23,187 nucleotides of DNA from assembly GCA_038093515.1 (NCBI GenBank), contig JBBPSI010000328.1, positions 1 to 23,187 of the forward strand, in the 5' to 3' direction. Below the pieces are notes generated by a model. The model ran no database searches, had not been told where the DNA came from, and saw only the letters and a list, made by a program, of their open reading frames with translations. Origin of the DNA: Butyriboletus loyo (taxonomy: Eukaryota > Basidiomycota > Agaricomycetes > Boletales > Boletaceae). Positions 8,255 to 16,918 of the stretch are shown one piece after another. The position numbers and the translations under genes are program-made. The first letter of the stretch is position 1; every line of letters starts with the position of its first letter.

Positions 8255-9438
8255 TCTTCGGCCACCTTGGTTGCTGCGACGGGCAGCTTTTCTTCATCTT
8301 CGTTGAAGCATGCCTTGAGGACGTTCAAGACATCTTCCTGTTGGGTGCCTCGACCTTTCAACTCGGACAGATAGTCGACGAGTGGGGAGGGCTTGGGTTC
8401 TTGTTGCGTGACGACGGCGGCGCGTGTGCGCTGAGGGTTGCGGGGGGGGCGAGAGGGTGGTCCTCGGGAGTTCTGCCCATTGCGAGGAGGACGAGGGTGG
8501 TTGGTTGATCGGCATCCGACTTGGTGGCAGATGAAACATTTGTTCTGTTTCATGTACTCCGCACGTTGTACTGGAGTAAGTCGGACGGCGTCGACGTCCA
8601 TAGCGTTGGGATCCCTTCGGTTGGACGAGGGCTTGGAAGAGGAGGAGAACGTGGGGATGTATCGTTTCCCTGCGCGGAGGTCGTCAATGCGCTTATGCTG
8701 CGCGTGGAATGCGGATGTTTTCTCGGCCCATCCGGCAAGCGTGGTAGGGGGTTTCTCGCAAGAGAGGACGGATTCTGCGAGACGGGGGTCAAGACCGCAG
8801 ATGAACCATTCTATAAGGGCCTTCTCGTCGATAATTCCGGACTTGGCGGCGAGGAGTTGGAACTCGGTGACATAGGTGTCATAGCCGTCTTTCCGGTTGG
8901 CTTTGTTCTGGGTTAAGTTCCCCAGGTCAATCCGAGCACTTTCTCCTACGTCGAAGGGATGGAAGACCCTGTGAAAGTCCTCGCAGACGGTGGTAAACTC
9001 CCTTTGTTGTGCTGTAGGGTGTCCATCTAGGAGGAGGCTCATCCATCCTTCAGAGAACGTCTTGCCCTTTCCTTCGCTCATTTTCATAAGGAGGGCGTTG
9101 ATCTTTGACTCATCGTCGGGGAACGCTGTCTGGTTGGCGGCAAAGTAGGTGCGCATGGCAAGAAGCCATCGCGAGGCGTCCTCATTGAGACCAGAGAAAT
9201 CCTTGGGGACGATATTCTTTTTGTCAGACATATCGTTGTTGTCGTCTTCTTCGTCGTCAGAGGGATCTGCGGGTGGATAATACGGCGGGGAGGGAGAGCG
9301 GGAGTTGTGTGGGGAAACGTGGGGGGTTCTGTCAAGCCAATCGCTTTGATAACCGTCGTCGCTGGGTTCCGGTTCGTTTTCCTGCCCTAGACCCTGGTCC
9401 TCGGGTTGATAAGAGGGTTCGGGGTCCGACTGGGGCAA
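8236..9438 (-). CDS. gag: Element 2 gag (capsid/nucleocapsid polyprotein)
   Basis: The open frame extends to about 9438, but that end has no ATG. The first in-frame ATG is at 9231 (MSDKKNIVPKDFSG), a usual gypsy Gag-like start, giving about 331 residues. The upstream acidic, Pro/Ser-rich stretch is either leader or an N-terminal extension from a non-AUG or spliced start. The body has capsid-like helices (WLLAMRTYFAAN, FHRVFHPFD, FICGLDPRL). The nucleocapsid knuckle reads CFICHQVGCRSTNH, i.e. CX2CX4CX4H, with Cys and His swapped relative to CCHC. Arg/Pro-rich sequence follows. The stop TAG (8238-8236) is preceded by a run of five T, and pol overlaps in the -1 frame. Gag packages the element RNA in cytoplasmic particles. 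Confidence 0.88.
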   Translation of the reverse strand: MPQSDPEPSYQPEDQGLGQENEPEPSDDGYQSDWLDRTPHVSPHNSRSPSPPYYPPADPSDDEEDDNNDMSDKKNIVPKDFSGLNEDASRWLLAMRTYFAANQTAFPDDESKINALLMKMSEGKGKTFSEGWMSLLLDGHPTAQQREFTTVCEDFHRVFHPFDVGESARIDLGNLTQNKANRKDGYDTYVTEFQLLAAKSGIIDEKALIEWFICGLDPRLAESVLSCEKPPTTLAGWAEKTSAFHAQHKRIDDLRAGKRYIPTFSSSSKPSSNRRDPNAMDVDAVRLTPVQRAEYMKQNKCFICHQVGCRSTNHPRPPRNGQNSRGPPSRPPRNPQRTRAAVVTQQEPKPSPLVDYLSELKGRGTQQEDVLNVLKACFNEDEEKLPVAATKVAEEWPKDF

Positions 9439-9624
9439 AGGGGAAAACTGGGGTTGAGGGTCTGGCGGGCGGGAGAGTGTGGCGGCGATGGGTTGTCGAC
9501 GACGATGGGTTCCGGTTCGGGAGAAGGAACGCGGAAAGAACGACCGACGCGTCTGGGACGTTGGATGGAAATGGTGGGCGAGGGGAGGGCGGCTTTACTG
9601 CTGAAGAGCAGAAGCGAGGTGAAG

Positions 9625-9634
9625 ATCTAGTTCT
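9625..9634 (-). other. Primer-binding site, probably self-primed
   Basis: On the minus strand AGAACTAGAT starts two nt inside the 5' LTR boundary (9637). No TGG, the usual complement of a tRNA CCA end, is present at this junction. The ten bases are exactly complementary to ATCTAGTTCT (9798-9789), which a TATA box 32 nt upstream places at the start of the transcript. This is the Tf1-type arrangement, in which the 5' end of the element RNA folds back to prime reverse transcription. Confidence 0.6.
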
Positions 9635-9636
9635 TT

Positions 9637-10062
9637 TGTTACGCTGGGCGCTAACAACTAGAACAGCGAGGAGGCACTCTGGAGTGGCCTCGAGACTCGT
9701 GGAGCGTTTCTGAGCTGGGTCTCAGACTATGTCTTAGTGCGCACACTAAGAGTCTGGAGTGAAACTAATTGCTAGCAGGTTACTGCGTAGAACTAGATAA
9801 TGTACATGGTGTAAAGGCCGAGCCTTTATACTACTGAGGTCTGCGCACAGACCATGTTCCTAATCGAGACGCGAGAAGGAAAGTACAAATATGGAAGGAA
9901 CATTCCAGAAGATTCCGGAGTGTGAAAGAAAGCGCGTCCGTGCGCGGGAAGTGATGACTAAGCTAAAGCGGCTCATACCGCTCAACAGGCACTAGCAAAA
10001 GGCTAGGCGAGTGAAGTAGTCCTAACGGTAATGGAGAGAAAAAGTATACCACTACCGTAACA
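9637..10062 (-). repeat. Element 2 5' LTR (right on the plus strand)
   Basis: The 426-bp LTR starts TGTTACGCTGGG and ends CCGTAACA and is followed by the CTTTC target duplication (10063-10067). As the upstream LTR of a minus-sense element it holds the promoter: TATAAAG at 9830-9824 and a predicted start at 9798. The hairpin TAAAGGC/GCCTTTA (9812-9818/9822-9828) overlaps the TATA box. Confidence 0.95.
9798..9830 (-). promoter_or_regulatory. Core promoter of element 2: TATA box and predicted transcription start
   Basis: TATAAA reads 9830-9825 on the minus strand. The A at 9798, first base of ATCTAGTTCT, is 32 nt downstream of the first T, the usual TATA-to-start distance. The start is inferred from spacing and from its complementarity to the primer-binding site. 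The same motif pair is present in all three LTRs of the family. Confidence 0.6.
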
Positions 10063-11880
10063 CTTTCGCATAAACCCGGAAAGCTAAACCATGCCGATTG
10101 TCTGTCCAGGAGGCCAGACCATGAGAGGGGGGTGGACGATAACAAATCGGTCACTCTCCTCAAAGATCACCTATTCCGAATGTTCGACCCGAATTTCGAA
10201 CTTTCAAATCGTTCTGTAGTGTTCCCAGAAATTGTAGAAGACGAAACGAGTCTTCCAGCCCCAAAGTCATTCCCTGAATTGATCGAAAACGAAATCGCCA
10301 AATCTCAGAAATACAGGGAAAGGTTCGCTCTAACAGGATTAGAAAAGAAACTAAAAGAGTGGACTGAGACAGAGGGACTTCTACGATGGAACGGGATGCT
10401 CTACGTGCCCAAAAAACAAGACCTTAGGGAAAGGATTCTACGCGAACATCACGACGCGGTAACGGCCGGTCATCCGGGTGCTCAAAGAACCCGTGAATTC
10501 ATTAAACAAAAGTACTGGTGGCCGAATATCACACGTGACGTCAAGAAATACGTATCGGGTTGCGAAACGTGCCAAAAGACAAAAGCTAGAAATCAAAAAT
10601 TGGCCGCCCCGTTACATCCGAATCAAATTCCTGAAGGTCCTTGGAAAACAATATCCGTGGATTTAATCGGACCGTTACCCGAAGCTCAAGGTTTCGACGT
10701 GATTTTGGTGGTGGTGGATCGTTTCTCCAAAATGATAAAAGTAATCCCAACTCACACCACCGTCACATCAGAAGGAATTGCACGACTCTTTCGGGACAAC
10801 GTGTTCAAATCCCATGGAACGCCGCAGAAAGTAATCAGCGATCGAGGATCCAACTTCGTGTCGCATTTTATGCAAGATCTTTACACGCTGCTGAAAATTG
10901 AAGCTAACCCTAGCACGGCATTTCATCCCCAAACGGACGGGCAAACCGAACGGATGAACAGAGAAATAGAACAATACCTCCGAATCTACACCAATCATCG
11001 ACAAGACGACTGGCCGGAATGGCTAGCTCTAAGCGAGTTTACCTACAATAATAAAGTTAACAAATCTACAGGATACTCGCCATTTATGTTGGTGTATGGA
11101 CAAGATCCGGAGATTGGGTCGAACAAACGAAAAGAAGTTCGCAACGAGTCGGCCAAAGAATTCGTGGAGTTCATGTCAAAAATACAAGAAGAAGCAAGGT
11201 CATCGCTACTTCAAGCTAACGAAGACATGAAACGATTCTATGACCGACGAGTAAGCCCTTCTAAGGAATATCAAGTCGGGGATAAGGTGTGGTTAGAGGC
11301 TTTAAACATTCGAACAGATCAGCCGTTAAAGAAATTAGACGACAAACGATATGGCCCATTCGAAATTCAAAAGAAAATCGGAAAATCGGCGTATCAACTT
11401 AAACTGCCGATTCAATGGAAGAAAATCCATCCAGTCTTCAACGAATGTCTCCTATCCCCTTTCACCGAAGCTATGTTCCCTTCACAATCCACTCCTCCTC
11501 ATCCCCCTGTCGTTGAAGTTGAAGGCTTACCCGAGTACGAAATAGATTCCATCATAGACTCCCGAGAAAGACGTCAGAAGGTGGAATATTTGGTCCATTG
11601 GAAAGGGTTCCCACGAGAAGAACGGGAATGGTTACCGGTTCGTGAACTAAAAAATGCCAAAGAACTAATAAAACAGTTTCACCAAATCCACCCTACGGCC
11701 ATTCGAGGCCCTCACATCAAAATCAATTTACGTTCACAAACCACCGATTCCCCCTGTTCTTGTCCTATTTGCAGAAAAGAACCTCTACCGACATCCTCCG
11801 CTATGTTTTCATCTCAAGAATTCCTTTCTTTTCGTAACTCGTATATCAAACCCCTTGGTCCAGCCGATTTACCTTCATGA
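10063..11880 (+). pseudogene. pol: Element 1 pol fragment c: end of RNase H tether, integrase, chromodomain
   Basis: After the duplicated CTTTC the frame resumes with HKPGKLNHADCLSRRPD, the conserved end of the RNase H tether. The integrase follows, with its zinc-binding domain (HHDAVTAGHPG and CETCQ) and catalytic core: Asp in SVDLIGP, Asp in ISDRGSNF, Glu in HPQTDGQTERMNREIEQ. A GPY/F-like region (RYGPFEIQKKIG) and a chromodomain (YEIDSIIDSRE, EYLVHWKGF, EREWLPV) complete the classification. The tail adds CSCPICRK, of unknown meaning. The TGA is at 11878-11880, just before the polypurine tract. No stop or frameshift is seen. The fragment is broken only because RT and RNase H lie beyond element 2. 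Confidence 0.92.
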
Positions 11881-11893
11881 GGACATGAAGCTT

Positions 11894-11906
11894 GAAAGGG
11901 GGGTAA
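11894..11906 (+). other. Polypurine tract of element 1
   Basis: GAAAGGGGGG (11894-11903) plus TAA directly precedes the LTR start TGTTAG. It is the plus-strand primer site and fixes the LTR boundary. Confidence 0.8.
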
Positions 11907-12150
11907 TGTTAGAACTTCATTTTTCTTTTCTTCACGTTTTCCTTTTTCTTTGCATTTCTTTACTTTTCTATCACATTCCCGAACATATCACAATACCAGC
12001 CCTAAAGTCATGCTTTCTTATATATATACCTACGAGCTCTGTTTCGTGTTCTTTACCTTTTGATTATTGATTTCTCTCAGGTATATATCTCATGTCGTAG
12101 CTCATTGTCTAATATTGATTTCTCTCAGTCATTGCTTTGTAGTTCCAACA
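11907..12150 (+). repeat. Element 1 3' LTR
   Basis: A 244-bp T-rich LTR begins TGTTAGAACT and ends AGTTCCAACA, a 9/10 inverted repeat. It contains TATATATATA at 12019-12028 and two copies of ATTGATTTCTCTCAG near 12064 and 12115. The partner 5' LTR is not in the window. GGGAC (12151-12155) is the expected right target duplication, and its left twin is lost with the 5' half. Confidence 0.82.
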
Positions 12151-12430
12151 GGGACGCTCCTGTTACAGCTTCAGAAGACCAAAATGCATGTTTCCTACTC
12201 ACACATAGTTGACTACGAAATCAACGCGCACAGCCTCAGGTAGGTCCTTCGCATATACCACGATGTATTACTAACAATGTTCGACAGTTACTTTGGTATG
12301 ACGACGAATACAGTGGTTGCACAAGCCACAGCAGTCGTACTGTTTCAGGTAAGTAAAACACTGAGACGTCAATGTTATATTAACTAGTCAAATACAGTGA
12401 GCATCATTGAGGACATCGATGAGGTTCACG
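12151..12430 (+). pseudogene. Remnant of a multi-exon plus-strand gene, copy A
   Basis: Two well-formed introns are visible: 12240-12287 (GTAGGT..ACAG with a perfect TACTAAC branch at 12269-12275) and 12349-12397 (GTAAGT..ACAG). The exon between them (12288-12348) is open as YFGMTTNTVVAQATAVVLFQ, which looks like a hydrophobic helix. Upstream sequence matches copy B near 18776-18830 and again 19005-19050. Copy A lacks the intervening stretch and has lost everything left of element 1. An N-terminus of a DUF6533-like membrane protein is possible but unproven. Confidence 0.3.
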
Positions 12431-12436
12431 ACCCTG

Positions 12437-12556
12437 CAAATAAGCCCTGACTTAGGCTCGAGCCAAGCCCAGGCCTGCTTGTTGGGCCTGGTCTACAATT
12501 TAACCAAGCCTAAGCCCTGGCTTTCAGGCTAGGCTAGGCCCGTCCATCACTAGTCC
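12437..12556 (-). repeat. GGGCYT-type subterminal repeats resembling a hAT transposon end
   Basis: On the minus strand the segment opens TAGTGATGGACGGGCC. It continues with repeated GGGCCTAGCC-, GGGCTTAGGC-, GGGCCTGG- and GGGCTTGG-like units. Clusters of such motifs behind a TAG/CAG end are common in hAT-superfamily termini. A matching opposite terminus and an 8-bp target duplication were not found, so it may be a lone fragment. Copy B lacks it. Confidence 0.3.
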
Positions 12557-13280
12557 GATGAGGTCGGATGACTATCCTCAGCACGGCACGCTCGCGTTTC
12601 CCCACTCGCCTGTGCTTGCGCCCGGTTCCCTCTTCCTTCCTCCTGACCTCCCCACCTGTCGTTACTGTGTGGGCTCGTCTCCCCCGGAACACGAGCCGAT
12701 CCTGCCTGCGGCGCATTTCTCGGGTTGTAGCAAGTCCGATCAACATTTTTCGTAAGACGAACAACCCAGCCGGGATACGTGGCGAACCCGCTAACGAGAG
12801 TGGTCTGGCATCGTAATCGGGCCCCCAGCTGCTTAACTCCATGCTGCCTCGCGGAATACCTTCTATCATATCTCGATGGAGAATGACCGAGCTACGAGGC
12901 ACGGTGTTCCTAATAGCTCTGCGAGTGCGCATGATGGAGCTCGAGACCTTGTGATCGGATAGGCGTTACCTTGATCAACATCGTCAGGGTAACCTAAACG
13001 ACCGACCGGGCACCACCACCGAACTGCAGAAAAGCCCGGCAATGTTTCATCTTCGCCGTACACAGCTCCTCGCCCCCATTCGCTCTCTGTCTTGATTCCC
13101 GTGGACCGACGCCGCCCTCGTAAGGCGTCGGTTCTTGCCGCAACAACTCACCACTCGTTTCATGATCTTATGTTTCCCCCCATTACTTGACATCCTTTTT
13201 TATCCTTATTGACTTTTCTCGCTTGCTTGTTTCCTTGTTTATTGTTTCTATGAATCGTCGATTAGATACTGTCCTACAAT
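12557..13280. other. No recognisable gene; copy A-specific sequence with two hairpins
   Basis: Positions 12557-12870 match nothing clear in copy B and hold a short hairpin (GGCTCGT/ACGAGCC, 12672-12697). Positions 12870-12990 match copy B 19500-19620. From about 12992 to 13270 copy A has roughly 270 nt absent from copy B, with the perfect hairpin CCGACGCC/GGCGTCGG near 13115-13140 followed by a T-rich stretch. Reading frames here are short and not conserved between copies. Confidence 0.4.
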
Positions 13281-13698
13281 CCCAGCCTCCGTGTGTGGAT
13301 GGACTTCGTTTATGACCACTCGGTGAACATCCTGGCACTTGGGGCGCGATCAAGGACAGGTTTATCAGGGTTCATACTGATGGTGCGAGGTGACATGAAA
13401 TCAAAGAACTGCACGATCAACCGTAGTATTACATCGAATGATCCGTATCAAGGCGAGTCATTGTGTGTACCTGAACGATTGCACAACAGCCACGAAGGAA
13501 GGGTGATGACAAGGGTAGGGTAGCTCGATCCTTGCTGATGCTGATCCACCGTAAGTATAACAATGTAAGTCAAAGAAAAGTTACGCGCACTGTTACGTGG
13601 ACCCCCGGAGCCGAGGGGTCAGATGGATCATTCGCTGCTGGTGGTTGCGTCTAATAGGACGTGAGCTGTCGTGACGAGGCCTACATGAACAGGATGGG
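13281..13698. other. Conserved 3' flank of the WD40-A gene
   Basis: This stretch aligns with 19660-20062 of copy B. It includes a block GGACCCCCGGAGCCGAGGGG near 13600, retained in B with one change. No coding frame is shared. It is probably the 3' untranslated region and spacer of the WD40 gene. Confidence 0.4.
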
Positions 13699-15323
13699 TC
13701 ATACTGGGTCTGCTATTGTTAAATTCGCAGCACACTCAGGCTCTCCGCTACGCAAAGCATCTTCGTCTGGATGTTTGGGAGCAGCAGTGGCCTTGGCAGG
13801 AGGTTTAGGCTGAGTTCCTGTATACAAATTCGGGAAATATCTGGCATATCCTGTGGTTGTTCGCTGAGATGAAATGTTAGATAGCACAAATCCGATTGTC
13901 TAGGCAAGGAAGAATACTTACTCGCTTACGTTGACCCGCAGCCATCCACGAAGGGCCCTCGTTTGTGGCATCCACTCTTGGTGGGGAGTGGGAAGGAGAT
14001 CGATGACCAGCGGGTTGACGTGACTTTCCAAAACGTCGACCGGGATTGTGTGAGGTGACGCCCTTCTCACTTTTTCGCGGTAGCAGCTTTTTTAATATTG
14101 AGCGAATCTGCGACCCGGGACGTGCCTCTGCAGGGGAGTCATGTGGCGGTAGCTCCCGGGGATCGGCAGCGGAGGTCGGGGATGGTGGCTGCAGTAGTGT
14201 CAATATATAAGCAAGAAACAAAATGAGGTGGCCACGAACCTCGTCAAAGTCGAACTCAGGAGCGGGCGCGCTCGACGGCACGTCAACCTACACGATCGTG
14301 AGAACTCGCGTCAAACAGGAACAGAATGAGTGGATACCTCAAGATCACTAGTTGATGTCTGATATTGTGTGATGAGATGGTTTGATAGAATAGCCAAATA
14401 CTTACATGGAAAGGACCATATGACTCTGGGAGAATATGACCAAGGGCACGCACAGAGACTTTCCCGTCATATCGTCCAGTTGCCAGATATGCGTCATCTG
14501 GGGAGAGCGTGATTGAGCATATCCATTCACTGTCCTCAATGGCAGAGCCAATCTGAGTCAGAGTCGACGTGTCGAGGAAGAAGATGGAAGCCGATCCATA
14601 TGCGGCAATGAATTTGCCATTTGTTGCTAGAGCGATGGACACGACCGTGCCCAAAGCTGGCGACTCGGCGACCTGGGACCCTGTGGACACAGCAAAAGAC
14701 GTGATTTTGCAGTCGTTGGTTGCCGCAAAAAGTTGCTGGCTGTCACTGGACCACACAAGTGCAGTGGCTATGGGAAATGAGGTTGTTTCAGTTTCGATTG
14801 TGATGAGGACATCGCCGTTGTGACTGTCGAAAATGCAGATCGAGCCTTCATAGTAGCAAGTGGCAATGTGCTCGCCATTTGGGGAGAATTTGATTCCATT
14901 GACTTCTTCATCATGTAGGAGTGGGCCGACGAGTCTCTCCCCTGTTGTTATGCTCCAAATGCTTGCTGTCTTGTCTTCAGTCCCAGTGGCAAACCTGGTC
15001 GAATCTGGTGAGACATCGACCACATACACCGGATTTCTGCCCTCCACGTCGATGGTCTTTGCATGCAGTTCCGCGTCCCACACGCTTGCGCCCTCCTCAG
15101 CGCCGCACACTACCCATTGGTGATCTCTTGACACACTGATGGAAAACACGTTCATTCCCGTTTGGTTTCCAACCCTTTGATTGTCTTCAAGTCGCCATCG
15201 TTGAATGCCATCACTACCCCCACCCAAAAGATGCTTTCTGTCAGACTGGAATTCCACTGCACACACTTCGTCAGAGCGATTGCTGTCAAGTATGATTGTT
15301 GGGTCTTGCTGGATTATCAGCAT
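13699..15323 (-). CDS. WD40 repeat protein with Pro/Ser-rich tail, copy A
   Basis: The model has four exons: 15323-14406 (306 codons), 14287-14240, 14188-13922 and 13863-13699 (TGA at 13701-13699), about 465 aa. The introns are 118, 51 and 58 nt. The 51-nt intron keeps the frame and could be retained. The first exon holds about seven WD-type repeats, e.g. VDVSPDSTRFATGTEDKTAS, IKFSPNGEHIATCYYEGSI and ITLSPDDAYLATGRYDGKVS, enough for one beta-propeller. The tail is disordered, with a basic ILKKLLPRKSEK segment and SWMAAGQRKR. Large families of such propellers are common in agaricomycetes, but their partners are mostly unknown. Start: the ATG at 15323 follows an in-frame stop. Alternatively a 48-nt GTGCGT..CAG intron lies just upstream and the true start is in an earlier exon. 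Copy B shares all exon borders. Confidence 0.7.
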
Positions 15324-15379
15324 TCAACACAATCACACTTCGCAGCTGCCACGCACCTGTCTTTGTTGACAACATCCTG

Positions 15380-16271
15380 AACGATGGCCGCTGTTGTGGA
15401 GTTCGAAAAGTGGGAGAAAGATGGTTTCAGTTCAACTCGTGGTGCGCAAAGCTGCTCCATAAACACGTTTCATTATTCGCTACATGGGTCGCAACCGCCT
15501 CGTGTCTTTGGCGCTTATTCTTACTCACATCAAACCCAGTGACCTCGTTGCGAAGACCAGACAAACGGTCAACATCCGTCACATTTTGCTTTGTGGTTCT
15601 ACCCTGAGAGTTGTGAGTCTTGACTGCAGCACTCGTTTCACGGCGGCTTTACAATCCACATCAAATGAGCGGTCTCACTCCAGAAGCATATTTACCACGA
15701 TGTGGGAGACGAATGATTGTACCACCCGAACCTGAATCAACCGTATGTCACATCTTCATACTTTTCCTTCCCAGGCAATTTTAAACTGCCGTATCTCGAT
15801 ACTCCGATGGATAACCAAGATTGACAGCCGTTTTTACCAACTCTTTTTTATACTGATGTCAAAGGTTGGTCTGAGCTGGCAGACATTGGTGCAATGTGTG
15901 CTTTCATTCTTCGACGCTGACGAACTGGCTAGCCATGAGTGCTCCCTGAAACCACGGATCCACCTCGTCTTCCACGGTCGTTCAGATTTACTCGCTTTGA
16001 TTCTAAATGTCCTCGCTATTATCATCGCCCTACATCAAGGCCGGTCGTCCGATCAGCGGGCCCTTTTGGTGTCTCCCTCACTATCAACATTGATGTAATA
16101 CTCCTCATCGTCATCTGGTTGTCGCTCTACAGACACACCGTGGTCGAGCTGCTCCGACCAGCTCATGTGGCGGAGTGTACGACCGTCGTCGCGATGCTCG
16201 TCAAGTCCGCGACAGTCTATGCTACCTTTTGACCCTTCTGATCCCGTTTGCGATTGTACAAGTTCCCACAA
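15380..16271 (-). other. Upstream region of WD40-A with a conserved exon-like block and a copy-specific insert
   Basis: An ATG at 16166 opens MSWSEQLDHGVSVERQPDDD, almost identical in copy B (ATG at 22135), so it may be a 5' exon of the WD40 gene or a separate small gene. After EEYY the copies diverge. Copy A holds about 565 nt (about 15530-16095) absent from copy B, without a recognisable protein on either strand. In the segment upstream of the ATG, the frame is open in A but has a TAA in B. Confidence 0.35.
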
Positions 16272-16382
16272 GTCCTTGGGGGAGTACCATTGCCTCCGAC
16301 TTCATATGTCTCGATTTGGTGGTGGGGCGTGTTCTCACTCTGATATCTCGCCCTTATTGCCATTCGGCTGCGGGCATGTAGC

Positions 16383-16439
16383 GGATCGCACCGCTGTTGA
16401 TAGAAAACCATGGAAAAGGGGTCTATCAGCGGTGCGACC
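16383..16439. repeat. Imperfect inverted repeat at the right end of copy A
   Basis: The left arm TCGCACCGCTG plus ATAGA (16385-16403) pairs with TCTATCAGCGGTGCGA (16422-16437) across a loop of about 18 nt, with a 3-nt bulge. In copy B the corresponding arms (about 22371-22410) are both partly changed. Homology between the copies ends here. Confidence 0.45.
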
Positions 16440-16445
16440 GACATG

Positions 16446-16918
16446 TCTCGGGTACACCACCTCAGATCAGTGTTTCATACGTCCGCCGTCATTGGGCGCG
16501 ATGTCGCTCTGAATTGCCCGACTCTTCGAATCTCACTTTTCGTAGTGTCGCAGCGCCGGACAGAGGGATTACTGCTCGGGTTATCGTATTCGCTGTTGTA
16601 ACCAGCGGAGGCGAACAGCATGCTGGTTTCTGCGACAGCCCTGCCATGTCCAGAAGATGTTTGCAGAACAGATCAAGGCGCATGGACAGAGGAAAACTCC
16701 GTCGAGAAACGCAGCGGGACATAGATGCTACATGGAGCTCAGATGACAGGGCATATGCATCGGTAACACAAATACTTGAGTCACCATTCAAAGGACCAAC
16801 ATCCTCGATTGCCAGCGTTCGTCAATACCGCACAAGCCCCGCCGCTACTCTTCGTCCCTCGTCGCTGCCCAAGGGTCCTGGTTCAAACATGACACGTATC
16901 ATCTCCCAATGTTTCCAG
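16446..16918. other. No recognisable gene
   Basis: Frames of 100-200 codons exist on both strands here, but they have no recognisable domain and no counterpart elsewhere in the window. Nothing further is visible. Confidence 0.4.

Larger units (their letters stand above)
2935..10062 (-). mobile_element. Element 2: full-length Ty3/gypsy chromovirus with a third ORF
   Basis: The 7128-bp element reads on the minus strand: 5' LTR (10062-9637), primer-binding site, gag, pol (protease, RT, RNase H, integrase, chromodomain), an extra zinc-knuckle ORF, polypurine tract, 3' LTR (3361-2935). It is inserted in the RNase H/integrase tether of element 1, flanked by CTTTC. The LTRs differ at roughly 15 positions plus a small indel, about 3-4% by eye, so this is not a recent insertion. 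Many differences are C/T or G/A changes at CpG sites. One in-frame stop interrupts pol at 6956-6958; the other coding regions are open, so this copy is probably not autonomous now. Confidence 0.95.
1451..12150 (+). mobile_element. Element 1: 5'-truncated Ty3/gypsy chromovirus hosting two nested insertions
   Basis: Element 1 consists of three pol segments (1451-1699, 2127-2934, 10063-11880), a polypurine tract and a 3' LTR. It lacks a 5' LTR, gag, protease and the first part of RT. Removing the two insertions with one copy of each target duplication leaves an uninterrupted pol frame, so the element was young when it was hit. The order RT, RNase H, integrase, chromodomain identifies a Metaviridae chromovirus. 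Its right end at 12150 meets sequence of duplication copy A. Copy B carries GAGAC (18773-18777) where copy A has GGGAC (12151-12155) directly after the LTR, so element 1 entered an existing copy A. The left truncation is probably a secondary deletion or rearrangement, and a misassembly is possible. Confidence 0.85.
12151..16445. repeat. Segmental duplication, copy A
   Basis: Blocks of this interval match about 18773-22410 in the same order and orientation. They include 12151-12260, about 12870-12990, 13280-15530 and 16096-16440. Between blocks each copy has its own insertions. The shared content is a set of small plus-strand exons, the 3' flank and body of a minus-strand WD40 gene, and a conserved upstream exon. 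Divergence is moderate, so the duplication is not recent. Confidence 0.85.

Noticed and set aside
12534..12932. A 132-codon minus frame in copy A
   Set aside because: Arg-rich low complexity, not conserved in copy B, no splice context.
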